64,000 nt of DNA from Thiohalobacter thiocyanaticus (GCF_002356355.1 NZ_AP018052.1:1116001-1180000), one strand, 5' to 3'. Counted from the first letter of the stretch, positions 11,046 through 20,145 are shown. Notes: generated by a model not told the origin, from the sequence alone. Program-made: numbers and translations.

Positions 11046-11399
11046 TCAGGATCCCGGCGGGCTCGAATCCTCCCCGCCGCCGAACTTGACCAGCCGCGTG
11101 ACCTGGATGTCGGAGATGAACACCACCCCCGAATGCTCGCTGTAGAAGGGCGCGAAGCCCTCCAGGATGGGCTTGACCAGGGACTCGGGCACGGCGGCGA
11201 TGATCATGATCAGCACGTCGTCCTCGTTGAACATCAAGTGGCCTTCGTGGAAGCCGTGATTGCCCTTGCCCGAGAGGTTGTTGATGATGGTGTAGCCCTT
11301 CACCCCGGCACGGTCGAGCAGGTCGGTGGCAAAGCCCTGATGCTCGCCGCCCAGGATGATCTCGAGCTTCTTGAGCGGGCTGAAGTTGAGGTTTCTCAT
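11046..11399 (-). CDS. PII-like signalling protein of the Dab carbon-uptake operon
   Basis: A 117-residue protein of the GlnB/PII-like fold. Recognisable segments are LKKLEIILGGEHQG at the N-terminus, GVKGYTIINNLSGKGNHG in place of the classical T-loop, and ISDIQVTRLVKFGGG at the C-terminus. The T-loop lacks the uridylylation tyrosine context of GlnB, so it belongs with PII-like proteins tied to inorganic carbon (compare SbtB and CPII) that bind adenine nucleotides. Its start overlaps the dabA stop, so it is co-translated with the pump. The likely job is to adjust Dab activity to energy or bicarbonate status, which is inferred from context. Confidence 0.85.
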   Translation of the reverse strand: MRNLNFSPLKKLEIILGGEHQGFATDLLDRAGVKGYTIINNLSGKGNHGFHEGHLMFNEDDVLIMIIAAVPESLVKPILEGFAPFYSEHSGVVFISDIQVTRLVKFGGGEDSSPPGS

Positions 11400-14300
11400 G
11401 TCGACTCCTCCGGGATGGGGGGGTGGGTCAGGCGGGTCTGCTCACGCCACTCGCCGTCGTCGTACAGGGTAACGGCCGCGGTTTCGGGATCGATCACCAG
11501 CAGCCGGATCCAGCCGTTGCGCACCAGATGCTTGACCGCGGTCACGTCGTCGACGGCACGCCGGGCGTGTTCGAACGGCGCCTCGATCAGGGTGATCAGC
11601 CGTACCGGTTGATGATAGGGCCGGCCCTGTTCGAGCACGGTCTGGGCCGGCAGGCCGGTGCGCAGATCGCTGAGGTTGCCGGTCATCACGCCGAAGCGGC
11701 CAGCCACGTTGTGGTAGACCTTGCTGCCGCTGCCGAAGCATTCATTGTCTACCGTGGAGAAGTAATGCTCCATGTTGATCCACTGACCCACCACCAGCGG
11801 TCCGGTGAGGATGTTCTCCAGCAGCCGGCGCTTCGGATCCAGGCGGTAATCGTAGGAGTGCAGGAAGGCGCGGCCTTCCAGTGCCAGTTCGCGGGTCAGG
11901 TCGCGGCGGCCGATGACGAAATAGGCATTGCCCGACAGACCCCACTCCGGCCGCACCTGCGACCAGTCCATGGCGTTGCGCTGGACGGCCCTCTGGGCGG
12001 CGGCCGGCTCCGGCACTGCGCGCCGTCGGGTTGCCCCCTGCAGTGCCGGCAGCCGCTCCCGGGCGCACAGGCGCGAAGCCGCGGTCAGGCCCTTGCGCAG
12101 CCGGTCGAGATAGACCACATGGGATGAAGGCAGACGGTCCAGGTCGTACAGTGCCAGCGTATCGGTGGTGGTGTTGTGCAGGGCCGGAATGAACCAGGCA
12201 TCGTCCGGGATCTCGATGCCGTGGGCGCGCAGGCGCTGACGTACCTCCGGCTTGTTGGCCATCTGGGCCAGCACGCGGGCGTTGACCAGGCCGTGGTTGC
12301 CGCCGCAGGCCCCGCAGTCGAGCGCGGATTCGTAGGGATTGTTTTCCGACGTGCTGCCATGGCCGGCCAGCAGGATGAAGCGGGAGAAGTCACGGGTCAG
12401 GCCGATCGAGCGCAGCGCCTGGCTGACGAAGCCGACCTGCTCATCGAGGGAGAAGCCGATGCGCGCCAGCCGTTCCAGCTGCAGCCGGGCGAAGGCGGGA
12501 TCGATGCGGTAGACCTCGCGCAGGCGCCGGATGAAGGCCTGCGCGGCGGCGCTGTCCAACCCCAGGGCGTTGGCCAGTTCGGGGGCGTCCGGCTGTCGGC
12601 CCAGGGCCGCCTCGCGCAATTCGCGCACCAGGGTGTCGGGGATACGTTCGGCGGTGAGTTGGAACTCCTGTTCCAGCGCCTTGACGATCACGGCACGCTG
12701 GACGGCGCGCACGATGGAATCGGCCTGGTCGCGGTCGAGCTTGTCGAGCAGCAGGTGGGTCGGCGGCTTGTGTTCGTGCAGCTGGCTGCGCCAGCGGTTG
12801 TAGTGCCGGGGCAGCAGGGTCTTGCCGATCATGTCGAAGCCGAACAGCAGGCCGATGGCCTCGACCGTGACGAAGGGGCTGAGCACGGATTCCTTGAGCT
12901 CGTGCAGCGCCTTCTCCATGGCCGTGACCGCATTCAGATCGCGCGGGCCCTCGACGCTCATCTCCAGCGCCAGGTTCTTTGGCGTGAGCAGCACCGGACA
13001 CAGATGGGTCTCGCTGCCCTTGCCCAGTTCCATGAAGCTGACCGGCACCCCGAAGAAGCCCGCGATACCGAAGGTCTGGTAGTCGCCGATCGATTCCAAC
13101 TGGCGCCGGATGCGCTCGGAGCGGGTGTCGATGCAGAACAGCGCCTGCACGAAGGGCCGTTTGTCGCGCGGCGGCGGCGGTGCCAGCTGTATCCCTGAGA
13201 GCAGTCTGTGCATGGCGTGCGCCTCCATGGCCCGCAGCCACAGCATACCCTCCCGGCGTTCGAACTCGCGCAGGTGCTGCACCAGGGCGTCGAGCTGGCC
13301 GGTGTCCAGCCGTTCCAATGCCTGCGTGTCGTCTGTCTGCTCGGCCAGAGAGCGCAGGGATTGCGCCTGCCGTTCGGCCTCGCGGGTGCGCTGGCAGCGC
13401 ACATACTCGCCGAACACGGCCTCGATCCGCCGTGCGCCGCCCAGCGCCAGGCTCTCCTCCACCTGCTGGGCCCGGTCGGGCAGTATCCGGCCGGTGTGCA
13501 GTTCATGTCGCAGCCAGGCCTCCGGCGTACGGGTCTCGATCAGTTCCCGGATGGCGGGGGCGGAGGTGACGCCGAACCGGCGCCCGCGCTCCTGCAGCAG
13601 GGCCAGCGCCAGGGTCAGGCGCACCGCCAGCAGATCGACCAGATCGCCGGGGTAACGCTGGCCCCAGTGATAATGGCGGGCGCTGGAGCGCCAGCGGATG
13701 AAGCCGGCCCAGCCGTGCAGGCGCGCCAGTTCGCGGGTGAAATAGGCGCTCCAGTGCTGTTCCGCGACCCCCAGGGTCCGCATCACGTAATCGATCACGC
13801 CCTCGGGGGTCTCGTCGACGGCGAGGATGCGTTTGATGTGCATGCCGCGCAGGAACAGCCGGACGTTGCGGCTGGCCACCTCGCGCCAGGCGGTGAAGAA
13901 GCCGCGGCTGCGCAGCGGCATGCCCCACACCGACTGGCCCTCGTCGAAGAAGTCCAGGCAGCTCTTGATCACCAGTTCGTCCAGTTCCGCGCCGATGCCG
14001 GTGCCGAAGAGGGCATCCACGGCCTCGTAGACGGGGGTCTCGCCCAGCAGCGTACTGCACAGCCGGTCGGCCAGCATGGCCGGATCGATGTCTGCCTCCG
14101 GGGCGGGGCGGGTACCGGCGAGCGCGGCCGCGGTCCCGGTCGGGTCGGCCAGCGGGCCGGCCGCCGTCACCGGCTGCTCGATCCGGGTCAGCAGGGCCAT
14201 GCACCAGGCCTGCAGATCGATTCCCGGGACCGGCTCCCGCCCGGCGGCGAAGGCCGTCACCGCCGCCTGCAGCCGCTCCCGATCGATCCGGTCCGCGGCC

Positions 14301-14512
14301 AGATAGGCCTGGTACTGGCGCCGCGGCAGCTGGCAGCGGCAGTGGAACAGGCGGGCGCCCTGCGCCACGGCCTCTTCGAAGGGCAGATGTTCCAGGCCGT
14401 GCAGCGGGTTGTGATGGATGAAGGCGCGCATCGGCCAGAAAAAGGGAATGGGCTCGCCGGCCACATAGGTCATGGCGCGGATGCGCAGGCGCTGTCCCAG
14501 CGACAGACTCAT
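11396..14512 (-). CDS. dabA: DabA, probable inorganic-carbon transporter catalytic subunit
   Basis: A 1038-residue protein of the DabA/UPF0753 (DUF2309) family, the cytoplasmic carbonic-anhydrase-like part of an energy-coupled CO2/bicarbonate-accumulating pump. The four metal-site residues described for Halothiobacillus DabA are present: C460 and D462 in FCIDTRSE, H718 in GHGSTSENN and C733 in LDCGACGG. The H-to-C spacing of 15 matches the described protein. The N-terminus (MTYVAGEPIPFFWPMRAFIH) is typical. The start is ATG 14512, which overlaps the stop of the upstream membrane gene (ATGA). The open frame continues upstream to 14986 only as an overlap artefact. It is longer than the roughly 830-residue Halothiobacillus protein. 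Confidence 0.95.
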   Translation of the reverse strand: MSLSLGQRLRIRAMTYVAGEPIPFFWPMRAFIHHNPLHGLEHLPFEEAVAQGARLFHCRCQLPRRQYQAYLAADRIDRERLQAAVTAFAAGREPVPGIDLQAWCMALLTRIEQPVTAAGPLADPTGTAAALAGTRPAPEADIDPAMLADRLCSTLLGETPVYEAVDALFGTGIGAELDELVIKSCLDFFDEGQSVWGMPLRSRGFFTAWREVASRNVRLFLRGMHIKRILAVDETPEGVIDYVMRTLGVAEQHWSAYFTRELARLHGWAGFIRWRSSARHYHWGQRYPGDLVDLLAVRLTLALALLQERGRRFGVTSAPAIRELIETRTPEAWLRHELHTGRILPDRAQQVEESLALGGARRIEAVFGEYVRCQRTREAERQAQSLRSLAEQTDDTQALERLDTGQLDALVQHLREFERREGMLWLRAMEAHAMHRLLSGIQLAPPPPRDKRPFVQALFCIDTRSERIRRQLESIGDYQTFGIAGFFGVPVSFMELGKGSETHLCPVLLTPKNLALEMSVEGPRDLNAVTAMEKALHELKESVLSPFVTVEAIGLLFGFDMIGKTLLPRHYNRWRSQLHEHKPPTHLLLDKLDRDQADSIVRAVQRAVIVKALEQEFQLTAERIPDTLVRELREAALGRQPDAPELANALGLDSAAAQAFIRRLREVYRIDPAFARLQLERLARIGFSLDEQVGFVSQALRSIGLTRDFSRFILLAGHGSTSENNPYESALDCGACGGNHGLVNARVLAQMANKPEVRQRLRAHGIEIPDDAWFIPALHNTTTDTLALYDLDRLPSSHVVYLDRLRKGLTAASRLCARERLPALQGATRRRAVPEPAAAQRAVQRNAMDWSQVRPEWGLSGNAYFVIGRRDLTRELALEGRAFLHSYDYRLDPKRRLLENILTGPLVVGQWINMEHYFSTVDNECFGSGSKVYHNVAGRFGVMTGNLSDLRTGLPAQTVLEQGRPYHQPVRLITLIEAPFEHARRAVDDVTAVKHLVRNGWIRLLVIDPETAAVTLYDDGEWREQTRLTHPPIPEEST

Positions 14513-15261
14513 GCCAGACCTCCCAGCAGGTACAGGCCGGCACCGGCCAGCAGGCCGAGGACGGCGGCGTAGGCCCAGGTGGCGGTTCGGCTGAGGTCCT
14601 CCGCCCCGTTCCCGTCCCCGGGGCCGACCACCAGTCCCTGCAGCAGGCGTGCGGCCGCCCAACTCCACAACAGCCAGACAGTGACCAGGGCCAGGGCGAT
14701 GCCCGGGGCGGCCGCGGCCGTGGCGAGGGTCAGTGTCAGCAGGGTGAAGAAGGGCGGGAACAGGGGCATGGCGATGACGGCCAGCACCACCACCACCACC
14801 ACCCCGCTCAGGCGCGGCAGACGCTGCGCCAGGCCGCCGTGCAGGCCCGCATAGGCGGCGCCGAAGCGCTGCTCCAGCCCGGCGCCGAGCAGGCCGAGCA
14901 GTACCAGGGGGACGCTCAGCCCGAGTCCGTGCAGTGCCGGAGGCACCTCGCCGGGCCGCGCCAGGACCAGCCACAGCAGCGCCCACAGCGAACTGGCGAG
15001 AAAGCCGGTCCAGAGTCCGAGTTCGCGCAGAGTCAGGGCCCGGAAGGCATACAGGGCCGAGGTCAGCAGCGCCCAGTAGAGCAGCCAGTCGGGCGGCGAC
15101 GGCGCTGTGGCCACCAGCGCCAGGCCGATCTGCGGCCAGACCAGCAGGATCAGGGTGCGCGCCGCCGGCCGGCGCAGACGCCGCAGCAGGAGGTTGAATG
15201 CCATGCTGAGCGGAAACAGCGGCAGGAACAGTCCGGCGAGCAGATAGATCGCGGCATCCAT
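14509..15261 (-). CDS. Multi-pass membrane protein between dabB and dabA
   Basis: A 250-residue, very hydrophobic protein with about eight predicted membrane segments, near residues 3-22, 36-54, 58-74, 79-100, 108-128, 150-172, 176-200 and 228-248. I do not recognise a specific family. The segment around LSGVVVVVVLAVIAMPLFPPFF recalls a conserved helix of NuoM/NuoN and Mrp-type antiporter subunits. It may therefore be an extra piece of the DabB proton channel. It starts 1 base after the dabB stop and overlaps the dabA start by 4 bases, so all three are made together. Alternatives are an assembly factor or an independent ion channel. Confidence 0.7.
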   Translation of the reverse strand: MDAAIYLLAGLFLPLFPLSMAFNLLLRRLRRPAARTLILLVWPQIGLALVATAPSPPDWLLYWALLTSALYAFRALTLRELGLWTGFLASSLWALLWLVLARPGEVPPALHGLGLSVPLVLLGLLGAGLEQRFGAAYAGLHGGLAQRLPRLSGVVVVVVLAVIAMPLFPPFFTLLTLTLATAAAAPGIALALVTVWLLWSWAAARLLQGLVVGPGDGNGAEDLSRTATWAYAAVLGLLAGAGLYLLGGLA

Positions 15262-15262
15262 G

Positions 15263-16945
15263 TCAGGCCCACCTCAGCCAGACGTTCAGCCGTGCCGCGC
15301 CCTGCAACAGGCCCCGGGTCAGCGAGGCGTAGAGGTCGCTGAGGTAGAACTCGCGCGAGACCAGGGCATAGAAGACCAGCCAGCCGCGGCCGCTGCGGCG
15401 CTGCCGGCGGCCGCCGTTGCGTTCGGCATAGTAGGTGAGCAGCCAGCCGAGCACGATCACTGCGGTGACGATGCCCACCAGGATGTCGAAGCGCAGCAGG
15501 TCGATATCGGCGGCGGCATAGAGCTGCTGGCGGAAGGCCGGATCGGGGTAGAGGAACAGGTCGAAGGCGTGGCTGATGAGGATGTAGCCGACGACCACCA
15601 CCGTGAAGGAGAACACGCTCAGGCCCACCAGCCGCCACAGGTTCTGGCTGCGCATGCGATAGGTGGCGAAGATCAGCTGCGCGCCGGTGATCCAGCCGAA
15701 GAACAGCAGCACGATCGCGCCCTGTTTCTGAAAGTAGTCCTGCACGACCAGCAGGTGAGCGACCACCAGGATGCTGACCGGGACAGCCAGAGTGATGGCG
15801 GCCATCAGCAGCCAGGGCTTGCGCTGCCGCGCCGGGCGGCGTTCCACCACGAAGGTGTAGAGGTCGTCCTTGGGTACGCCGTCGTCGTGGCGGGCGGCGT
15901 GGATCACGCCGCCGGCGCCGAGAAAGAGGGTGCCCTTGAACAGGCCATGAGCGATCAGGTGATAGATGGCCAGCGAGAAGGCGCCGACACCGCATTCCAT
16001 GATCATGAAGCCCATCTGACCCATGGTCGAATAGCCCAGCGACTTCTTGATGTCGTTCTGGGTCAGCATCAGCACCGAGCCGATCACGGCGGTCACCAGC
16101 CCGACCAGGAAGATCCAGTGCAGCACGCCGCCGGTATGGATGAACACCGGGGCGAAGCGGTTGATGAGAAAACCGCCGGCATTGACGATGCCCGCATGCA
16201 TCAGGGCCGACACCGGCGTCGGGCCGTCCATGGTATAGGGCAGCCAGGTATGGAGCAGGAACTGGGCCGAGCGCGCGAAGGCCGCCAGGGCGATCAGCGC
16301 CCCGACCACGTCCAGCAGTTCCAGGCCGAGAAAATAATGGCTGCCGGGATCGGCCGTGATGCGCGTGAACAACTCCGGCAGCGACCAGGTGCCGTAGGCG
16401 TGATGAAGCAGGCCGGCCGCCAGCACCAGCGGCAGGTCGCCGATGCGGTAGGTCAGCAGGGTCCAGAAGCTGTAGCGCCAGGCGGAAGGGCTGCGAGTGT
16501 CGTGGCCGAGCAGGAAGTAGAGCAGTATCCCGACCAGGTGCCAGGCGATGAGCAGGGTGATCAGATCACCCGCGGCGACCATGACCAGCAGCGCGGCGGT
16601 CATCAGGTCGAGCAGCAGGAAGAACCGGGCATAGCCCGGTTCCTCGGCCATGTAGCGGACCGAATAGACATGCACGATCAGGCTGATGCCGGCGATGACC
16701 AGCATCATCAGGGTGCTGAGTGGATCGAACAGCAGGCTGCCCCAGGCGGCGCCCGGGAGGGTGAGGGCGACGGCGTCCCCTCCGGCCAGTGCCAGCCACA
16801 GCGTGGCGGCGGCGGCCAGGAAACTCAGGGCGGTGCAGGTCACGCTCAGCCGGGCGGCCCGCCACCCGGGGCGGTGGGGGAGCAGCTGAATCAACAGGGC
16901 GGAACACAGCGGCAGGGCTGCGACCAGCACGATGAGTCGTTCCAT
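15263..16945 (-). CDS. dabB: DabB, NuoL-like proton-conducting membrane subunit
   Basis: A 560-residue membrane protein of the proton-conducting complex I / Mrp antiporter family with roughly fourteen segments. Diagnostic stretches are DPLSTLMMLVIAGISLIVH, the helix with LLIAWHLVGILLYFLLG, WLPYTMDGPTPVSALMHAG, and NDIKKSLGYSTMGQMGFM with its buried lysines. In Dab systems this subunit lets cations flow inward to power CO2-to-bicarbonate conversion by DabA. It is the first gene of the leftward operon dabB, membrane protein, dabA, PII-like. No complex I operon surrounds it, which supports DabB over NuoL. Residues after about 430 are more variable. Confidence 0.93.
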   Translation of the reverse strand: MERLIVLVAALPLCSALLIQLLPHRPGWRAARLSVTCTALSFLAAAATLWLALAGGDAVALTLPGAAWGSLLFDPLSTLMMLVIAGISLIVHVYSVRYMAEEPGYARFFLLLDLMTAALLVMVAAGDLITLLIAWHLVGILLYFLLGHDTRSPSAWRYSFWTLLTYRIGDLPLVLAAGLLHHAYGTWSLPELFTRITADPGSHYFLGLELLDVVGALIALAAFARSAQFLLHTWLPYTMDGPTPVSALMHAGIVNAGGFLINRFAPVFIHTGGVLHWIFLVGLVTAVIGSVLMLTQNDIKKSLGYSTMGQMGFMIMECGVGAFSLAIYHLIAHGLFKGTLFLGAGGVIHAARHDDGVPKDDLYTFVVERRPARQRKPWLLMAAITLAVPVSILVVAHLLVVQDYFQKQGAIVLLFFGWITGAQLIFATYRMRSQNLWRLVGLSVFSFTVVVVGYILISHAFDLFLYPDPAFRQQLYAAADIDLLRFDILVGIVTAVIVLGWLLTYYAERNGGRRQRRSGRGWLVFYALVSREFYLSDLYASLTRGLLQGAARLNVWLRWA

Positions 16946-17264
16946 AAGCCTGCGTCAACTTCCGTCAGGGGCGGCAAGCGGTGCCATCCGGCGGCGGCAT
17001 CCCTTGTTATATACGTTATAAACGCTGGGTCTGCCTTGCCTCCGATTTATGAAAGGTGGTTCATATCCGTGACCCACACCAAGGCTCCCCATGGAGTCTA
17101 CGGGGTGGCGGGGTTGGCAAATAATCGATAAATCGAATAGAACAGATTGCTTTAAGGCAATGAGTTGGCCGGAAACGGCCGGAAGGATAAATGGATCGGC
17201 GGCCCCTGGACGGAAGCCGGCGCTGCCGGATGGCGGCGCGGGAAGCGGCTGGATCTGCCTGGGA
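16946..17264. other. Upstream region of the dab operon; no gene seen
   Basis: These 319 bases separate dabB from the end of the transglycosylase gene, both on the minus strand, so the region should hold the dab promoter. The AT-rich near-palindrome GTTATATACGTTATAAAC (17006-17023) is the best operator or promoter candidate. I see no LysR-type regulator gene next to it. Open frames here are short and look non-coding. Confidence 0.45.
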
Positions 17265-17852
17265 TCAGTTGCGGAACCAGTGCCGGTTCAGCGCCCGGAA
17301 CACGCGGTCGGGGTACCAGGTCTGACCCAGGCTGCCATTGTAGCGGGCCAGCGCCCGCTGCAGGTTGCCGCGTTCGCGCTCCAGGTAATGTTTCAGGATG
17401 GCACAGCCGTAGCGGATGTTGGTGCGGATCTGGAACAGATTGTCTTCCGGGCGGCCGAGTTCCTCCAGCCAGAAGGGCATGACCTGCATCAGGCCGCGAG
17501 CGCCGGCGTGGGAGATGGCGAAACGGTCGAAGTTGCTCTCGACCTGGATCACGGCCAGCACCAGCTCCGGCGGCAGTTCGGCCCGGGTGGCCTCCTGATG
17601 CGCGATCCTGAGGATGTCCAGCCGTTCCTCCGGCGGGACGTCTCGCCAGCGTCGCTGCAGGCGGCCGGACATGTCCGACAACCAGACCTCGGCCTCGAAC
17701 CGGTCCTCGAAGCTCTCGGCACTGGCGATGGCCCGGGCCAGGTGGCTGCGCATCTCGGCATCGGGCCGGGCCTGGGTCGCCGCCTGGGCCGTCTGGCTGA
17801 ATGCCAGTATCAGGAGGAGGACGAGCCTCGGGATTTGCAGCCGCAGTTTCAT
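17265..17852 (-). CDS. Lytic transglycosylase, SLT domain
   Basis: A 195-residue exported murein-cleaving enzyme. A signal peptide (LRLQIPRLVLLLILAFSQTAQA) is followed by a helical N-terminal part. The SLT domain has ELVLAVIQVESNFDRFAIS with the catalytic glutamate, GARGLMQVMPFW, and LARYNGSLGQTWYPDRV. Such enzymes cut the MurNAc-GlcNAc bond with 1,6-anhydro ring formation. The start is ATG 17852; a longer frame would need a TTG at 17873. It lies alone between the dab operon and nudB and is divergent from nudB. Confidence 0.85.
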   Translation of the reverse strand: MKLRLQIPRLVLLLILAFSQTAQAATQARPDAEMRSHLARAIASAESFEDRFEAEVWLSDMSGRLQRRWRDVPPEERLDILRIAHQEATRAELPPELVLAVIQVESNFDRFAISHAGARGLMQVMPFWLEELGRPEDNLFQIRTNIRYGCAILKHYLERERGNLQRALARYNGSLGQTWYPDRVFRALNRHWFRN

Positions 17853-17966
17853 ATCGGGAAATTCTGTTTGCAAAGGCGCACATTTGGCAAGCTATTCTCA
17901 GTATCGGCAGCGATCCCCGGGTTTTGATATATCCGACTGGATCGGCTTCAGCAGAAATCTGCAACT

Positions 17967-17999
17967 CCCGTCATCCCGGCGCAGGCCGGAATGACGGGA
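17967..17999. repeat. Short palindromic repeat (GTCATCCCGGC type)
   Basis: CCCGTCATCCCGGC and GCCGGAATGACGGG form a near-perfect hairpin around a GCAG loop, between two divergent genes. Diverged relatives are seen near 10951-10976 and 23334-23395. This is a widespread intergenic repeat in proteobacteria. There is no T-tract, so a terminator role is weak. Confidence 0.75.
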
Positions 18000-18049
18000 A
18001 TGGTTCGCGCTGCCATTGATACGTCAACCGGTTTGAGCAGGCGTTATTG

Positions 18050-18496
18050 ATGTCCGACTGGAAACGCCCCGAATCCGTCCTGGTGCTGGTGCATACCGCC
18101 GCCGGCGAGGTGCTGTTGCTGGAACGTCTGGAGCCGCCCGGCTTCTGGCAGTCGGTTACCGGCAGCCTGGAATGGGGGGAGTCGGCCGCCGCCGCGGCCC
18201 TGCGCGAACTGCACGAGGAGACCGGCCTGGTGCCGGGGGCGGCCCTGCACGACTGCCGCCTGCAGAGCCGGTTCCCCATTCTGCCGCCCTGGCGCGAACG
18301 CTATGCCCCGGACGTGAGCGAGAACCGCGAGTACGTCTTCGCTGTGTGCTATGCGGCGCCGCCGCCGATCCGGCTCAATCCCGCCGAGCACCGTGCCTGG
18401 TGCTGGCTGCCGGCAGCGGAGGCCGCCCTGCGGGCGGGTTCCGTGACCAATCGTGAAGCCATCCGGCGGCTGCTTCGTCCGGCCGCACCGGCCTGA
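18050..18496 (+). CDS. nudB: Nudix hydrolase, dihydroneopterin triphosphate pyrophosphatase type
   Basis: A 148-residue Nudix enzyme. The Nudix box runs from GSLEWGES to RELHEETGL with all catalytic acids. The opening WKRPESVLVLVHT, the motif PPGFWQSVTGS and YAPDVSENREYVFA match NudB, which removes pyrophosphate from dihydroneopterin triphosphate in folate synthesis. The start is ATG 18050. It is followed by a GC-rich hairpin. Some bacteria place this gene after aspS or ruvC; here yebC-ruvC lies close by on the same strand, separated by the porin gene. Confidence 0.85.
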   Translation: MSDWKRPESVLVLVHTAAGEVLLLERLEPPGFWQSVTGSLEWGESAAAAALRELHEETGLVPGAALHDCRLQSRFPILPPWRERYAPDVSENREYVFAVCYAAPPPIRLNPAEHRAWCWLPAAEAALRAGSVTNREAIRRLLRPAAPA

Positions 18497-18538
18497 AAAT
18501 CCCCCTCAAGCTTGCCCGGCCGGCGCCGATGAAGGGCT

Positions 18539-18565
18539 GACCCGGTCCCGCGGCCGGGTCCTTTA
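18539..18565 (+). terminator. Weak intrinsic terminator after nudB
   Basis: GACCCGG (18539-18545) pairs with CCGGGTC (18554-18560) around an 8-base loop, followed by only a short CTTTA tail. It lies 43 bases after the nudB stop. The hairpin is strong but the U-tract is poor. Confidence 0.45.
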
Positions 18566-18613
18566 TGGAGCCTGTTCTCCCCCCTCGAAGCGAAATAATA
18601 GTTGGAGTAAACA

Positions 18614-20038
18614 ATGAGTAAGCGATTCGCGCGCGCCCTGCTGCTGACCGCGCTGGCGGCCGTCTTCTCCCCTGCGGCCTGGTCCACCAACGGCATGAAC
18701 ATGGAAGGTTACGGCCCCATCGCCACGGGCATGGGCGGGGCGGCCTTTGCCTATGACAACGGCACCGCCGCCATGATGAACAACCCGGCCACCCTCGGGC
18801 TGATGCGCTCCGGCGACCGCCTGGATCTGTTCTTCGGCTTTCTCGGCCCCGACGTCGAGGCCGAGGCCGGCGGCCGGGTGGCCGAATCCGACGGCACTGC
18901 CTATGCCATGCCCGCCGCCGGCTGGGTGCGCAAGCACAATGGGCTCACCTACGGTATCGGCGTCTATGGCCAGGGCGGCATGGGCACCGAGTACGACGCC
19001 GGTTCCTTCCTGGGCAACCCGGCGGCCGGTGTCGGCATCCAGTCCGACCTGGAGAACCGCACCGAGTTGAGCGTGGGCCGGGTCATCCTGCCGCTGGCTT
19101 TCGATGTCAATGAACGCCTGGTCATCGGCGGCAGCCTGGATTTCGTCTGGGCCGGGCTGGACCTGAGAATGGCCATGAGCGGCGCCCAGTTCACCGACCT
19201 GGTGACCACCCGGAACTTCGGCACCGCCGGCGATGACGGCAGCGGCCTGGTCTCCACCTTCAATGGCTTCGTCGGCAGCGGGGCGATCACCCGGGTCGAT
19301 TATGCCTACTTCGATTTCAGCAATGGCAGTGATTTCACCGGTCAGGCCCGCGGCTACGGCTACGCCGGCAAGCTCGGTGCGGTGTTCCGGGTCAGCGACC
19401 GGCTGAGCCTGGGCGCGACCTACCACAGCGAGACCCGACTCAGCGACATGAAGACCTCCGGCGCCGACGTGAGCTTCGGCGTGGAGATGATGGGTGCCGC
19501 CCAGTCCATCCCGGTCAGCGGCGAGGTCAAGGTGCGCGACTTCCAATGGCCGGAGATCTATGGCATCGGCGTGGCCTGGCAGGCCAGCGACGACTGGTTC
19601 TTCACCGGCGACATCAAGCGCATCGAGTGGGCCGGCACCATGGACAGCTTCGACATGAGCTTCACCGCCGACGCTGTTCAGGGCGATCCGCGCGCCGCCG
19701 CCTTCGCCGGCCGGGGCATGGACGTGTCCCTGTTCCAGCGCTGGGACGACCAGGTGGTCTACCAGTTCGGCGGCGCCTGGCGCTGGAGCCCGAAGCTGAC
19801 CCTGCGCGCGGGGGCCAACCTGTCCGACAACCCGGTGCCGAACACCTACCTCAATGCCCTGTTCCCGGCGATCGTGGAGGAGCACTACACCGCCGGTTTC
19901 GGCTATGCCTTCAATCGGGTCCAGAGCATCGATTTCTCGCTGCAGTACGCCCCCGAGGTGGAGGAGACCAGCGGCGGCGGGGTGATTTCGCGCCACAGCC
20001 AGACCAGCTTTCAGTTCCTCTACAGCCACCGTTTCTGA
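18614..20038 (+). CDS. FadL/TodX-family outer membrane transport protein
   Basis: A 474-residue outer membrane beta-barrel. A signal peptide (about residues 1-24, ending AAWS) is followed by the family hallmark after processing, TNGMNMEGYGPIATGMGG and AAMMNNPATLGLM. That NPA region forms the hatch of FadL-type channels. The barrel ends in FQFLYSHRF with a terminal phenylalanine. Family members let long-chain fatty acids, hydrocarbons or other hydrophobic molecules cross the outer membrane by lateral diffusion. The substrate here is unknown, and no fad genes are adjacent. The ribosome site TTGGAG lies before ATG 18614. Confidence 0.88.
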   Translation: MSKRFARALLLTALAAVFSPAAWSTNGMNMEGYGPIATGMGGAAFAYDNGTAAMMNNPATLGLMRSGDRLDLFFGFLGPDVEAEAGGRVAESDGTAYAMPAAGWVRKHNGLTYGIGVYGQGGMGTEYDAGSFLGNPAAGVGIQSDLENRTELSVGRVILPLAFDVNERLVIGGSLDFVWAGLDLRMAMSGAQFTDLVTTRNFGTAGDDGSGLVSTFNGFVGSGAITRVDYAYFDFSNGSDFTGQARGYGYAGKLGAVFRVSDRLSLGATYHSETRLSDMKTSGADVSFGVEMMGAAQSIPVSGEVKVRDFQWPEIYGIGVAWQASDDWFFTGDIKRIEWAGTMDSFDMSFTADAVQGDPRAAAFAGRGMDVSLFQRWDDQVVYQFGGAWRWSPKLTLRAGANLSDNPVPNTYLNALFPAIVEEHYTAGFGYAFNRVQSIDFSLQYAPEVEETSGGGVISRHSQTSFQFLYSHRF

Positions 20039-20094
20039 GCCCTTCCGGCCGGCGGCGAGCGCCACCGGCCCGGTCCCGCTGCCGTCCCGGTCCG

Positions 20095-20103
20095 TGCTAG
20101 AAT
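20095..20103 (+). promoter_or_regulatory. Candidate extended -10 promoter for yebC-ruvCA
   Basis: TGCTAGAAT fits an extended -10 element (TGn then TAGAAT). It lies 43 bases before the yebC ATG, with no clear -35. It follows the porin gene and is the likely start of the yebC-ruvC-ruvA unit. Confidence 0.4.
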
Positions 20104-20145
20104 GCCCGGCATCTGAAATGTCCGGGAAATCAGCACGAGGCAGTC

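Noticed and set aside
14513-14986. Upstream extension of dabA
   Set aside because: The extra 158 codons read as a Pro/Arg/Ala-rich shadow of the overlapping membrane protein gene; ATG 14512 with ATGA overlap fits the family.
15260-17131. Open frame of 623 codons opposite dabB
   Set aside because: Rich in Gln, His, Gly and Asp with no domain; antisense to a well-supported membrane protein gene.
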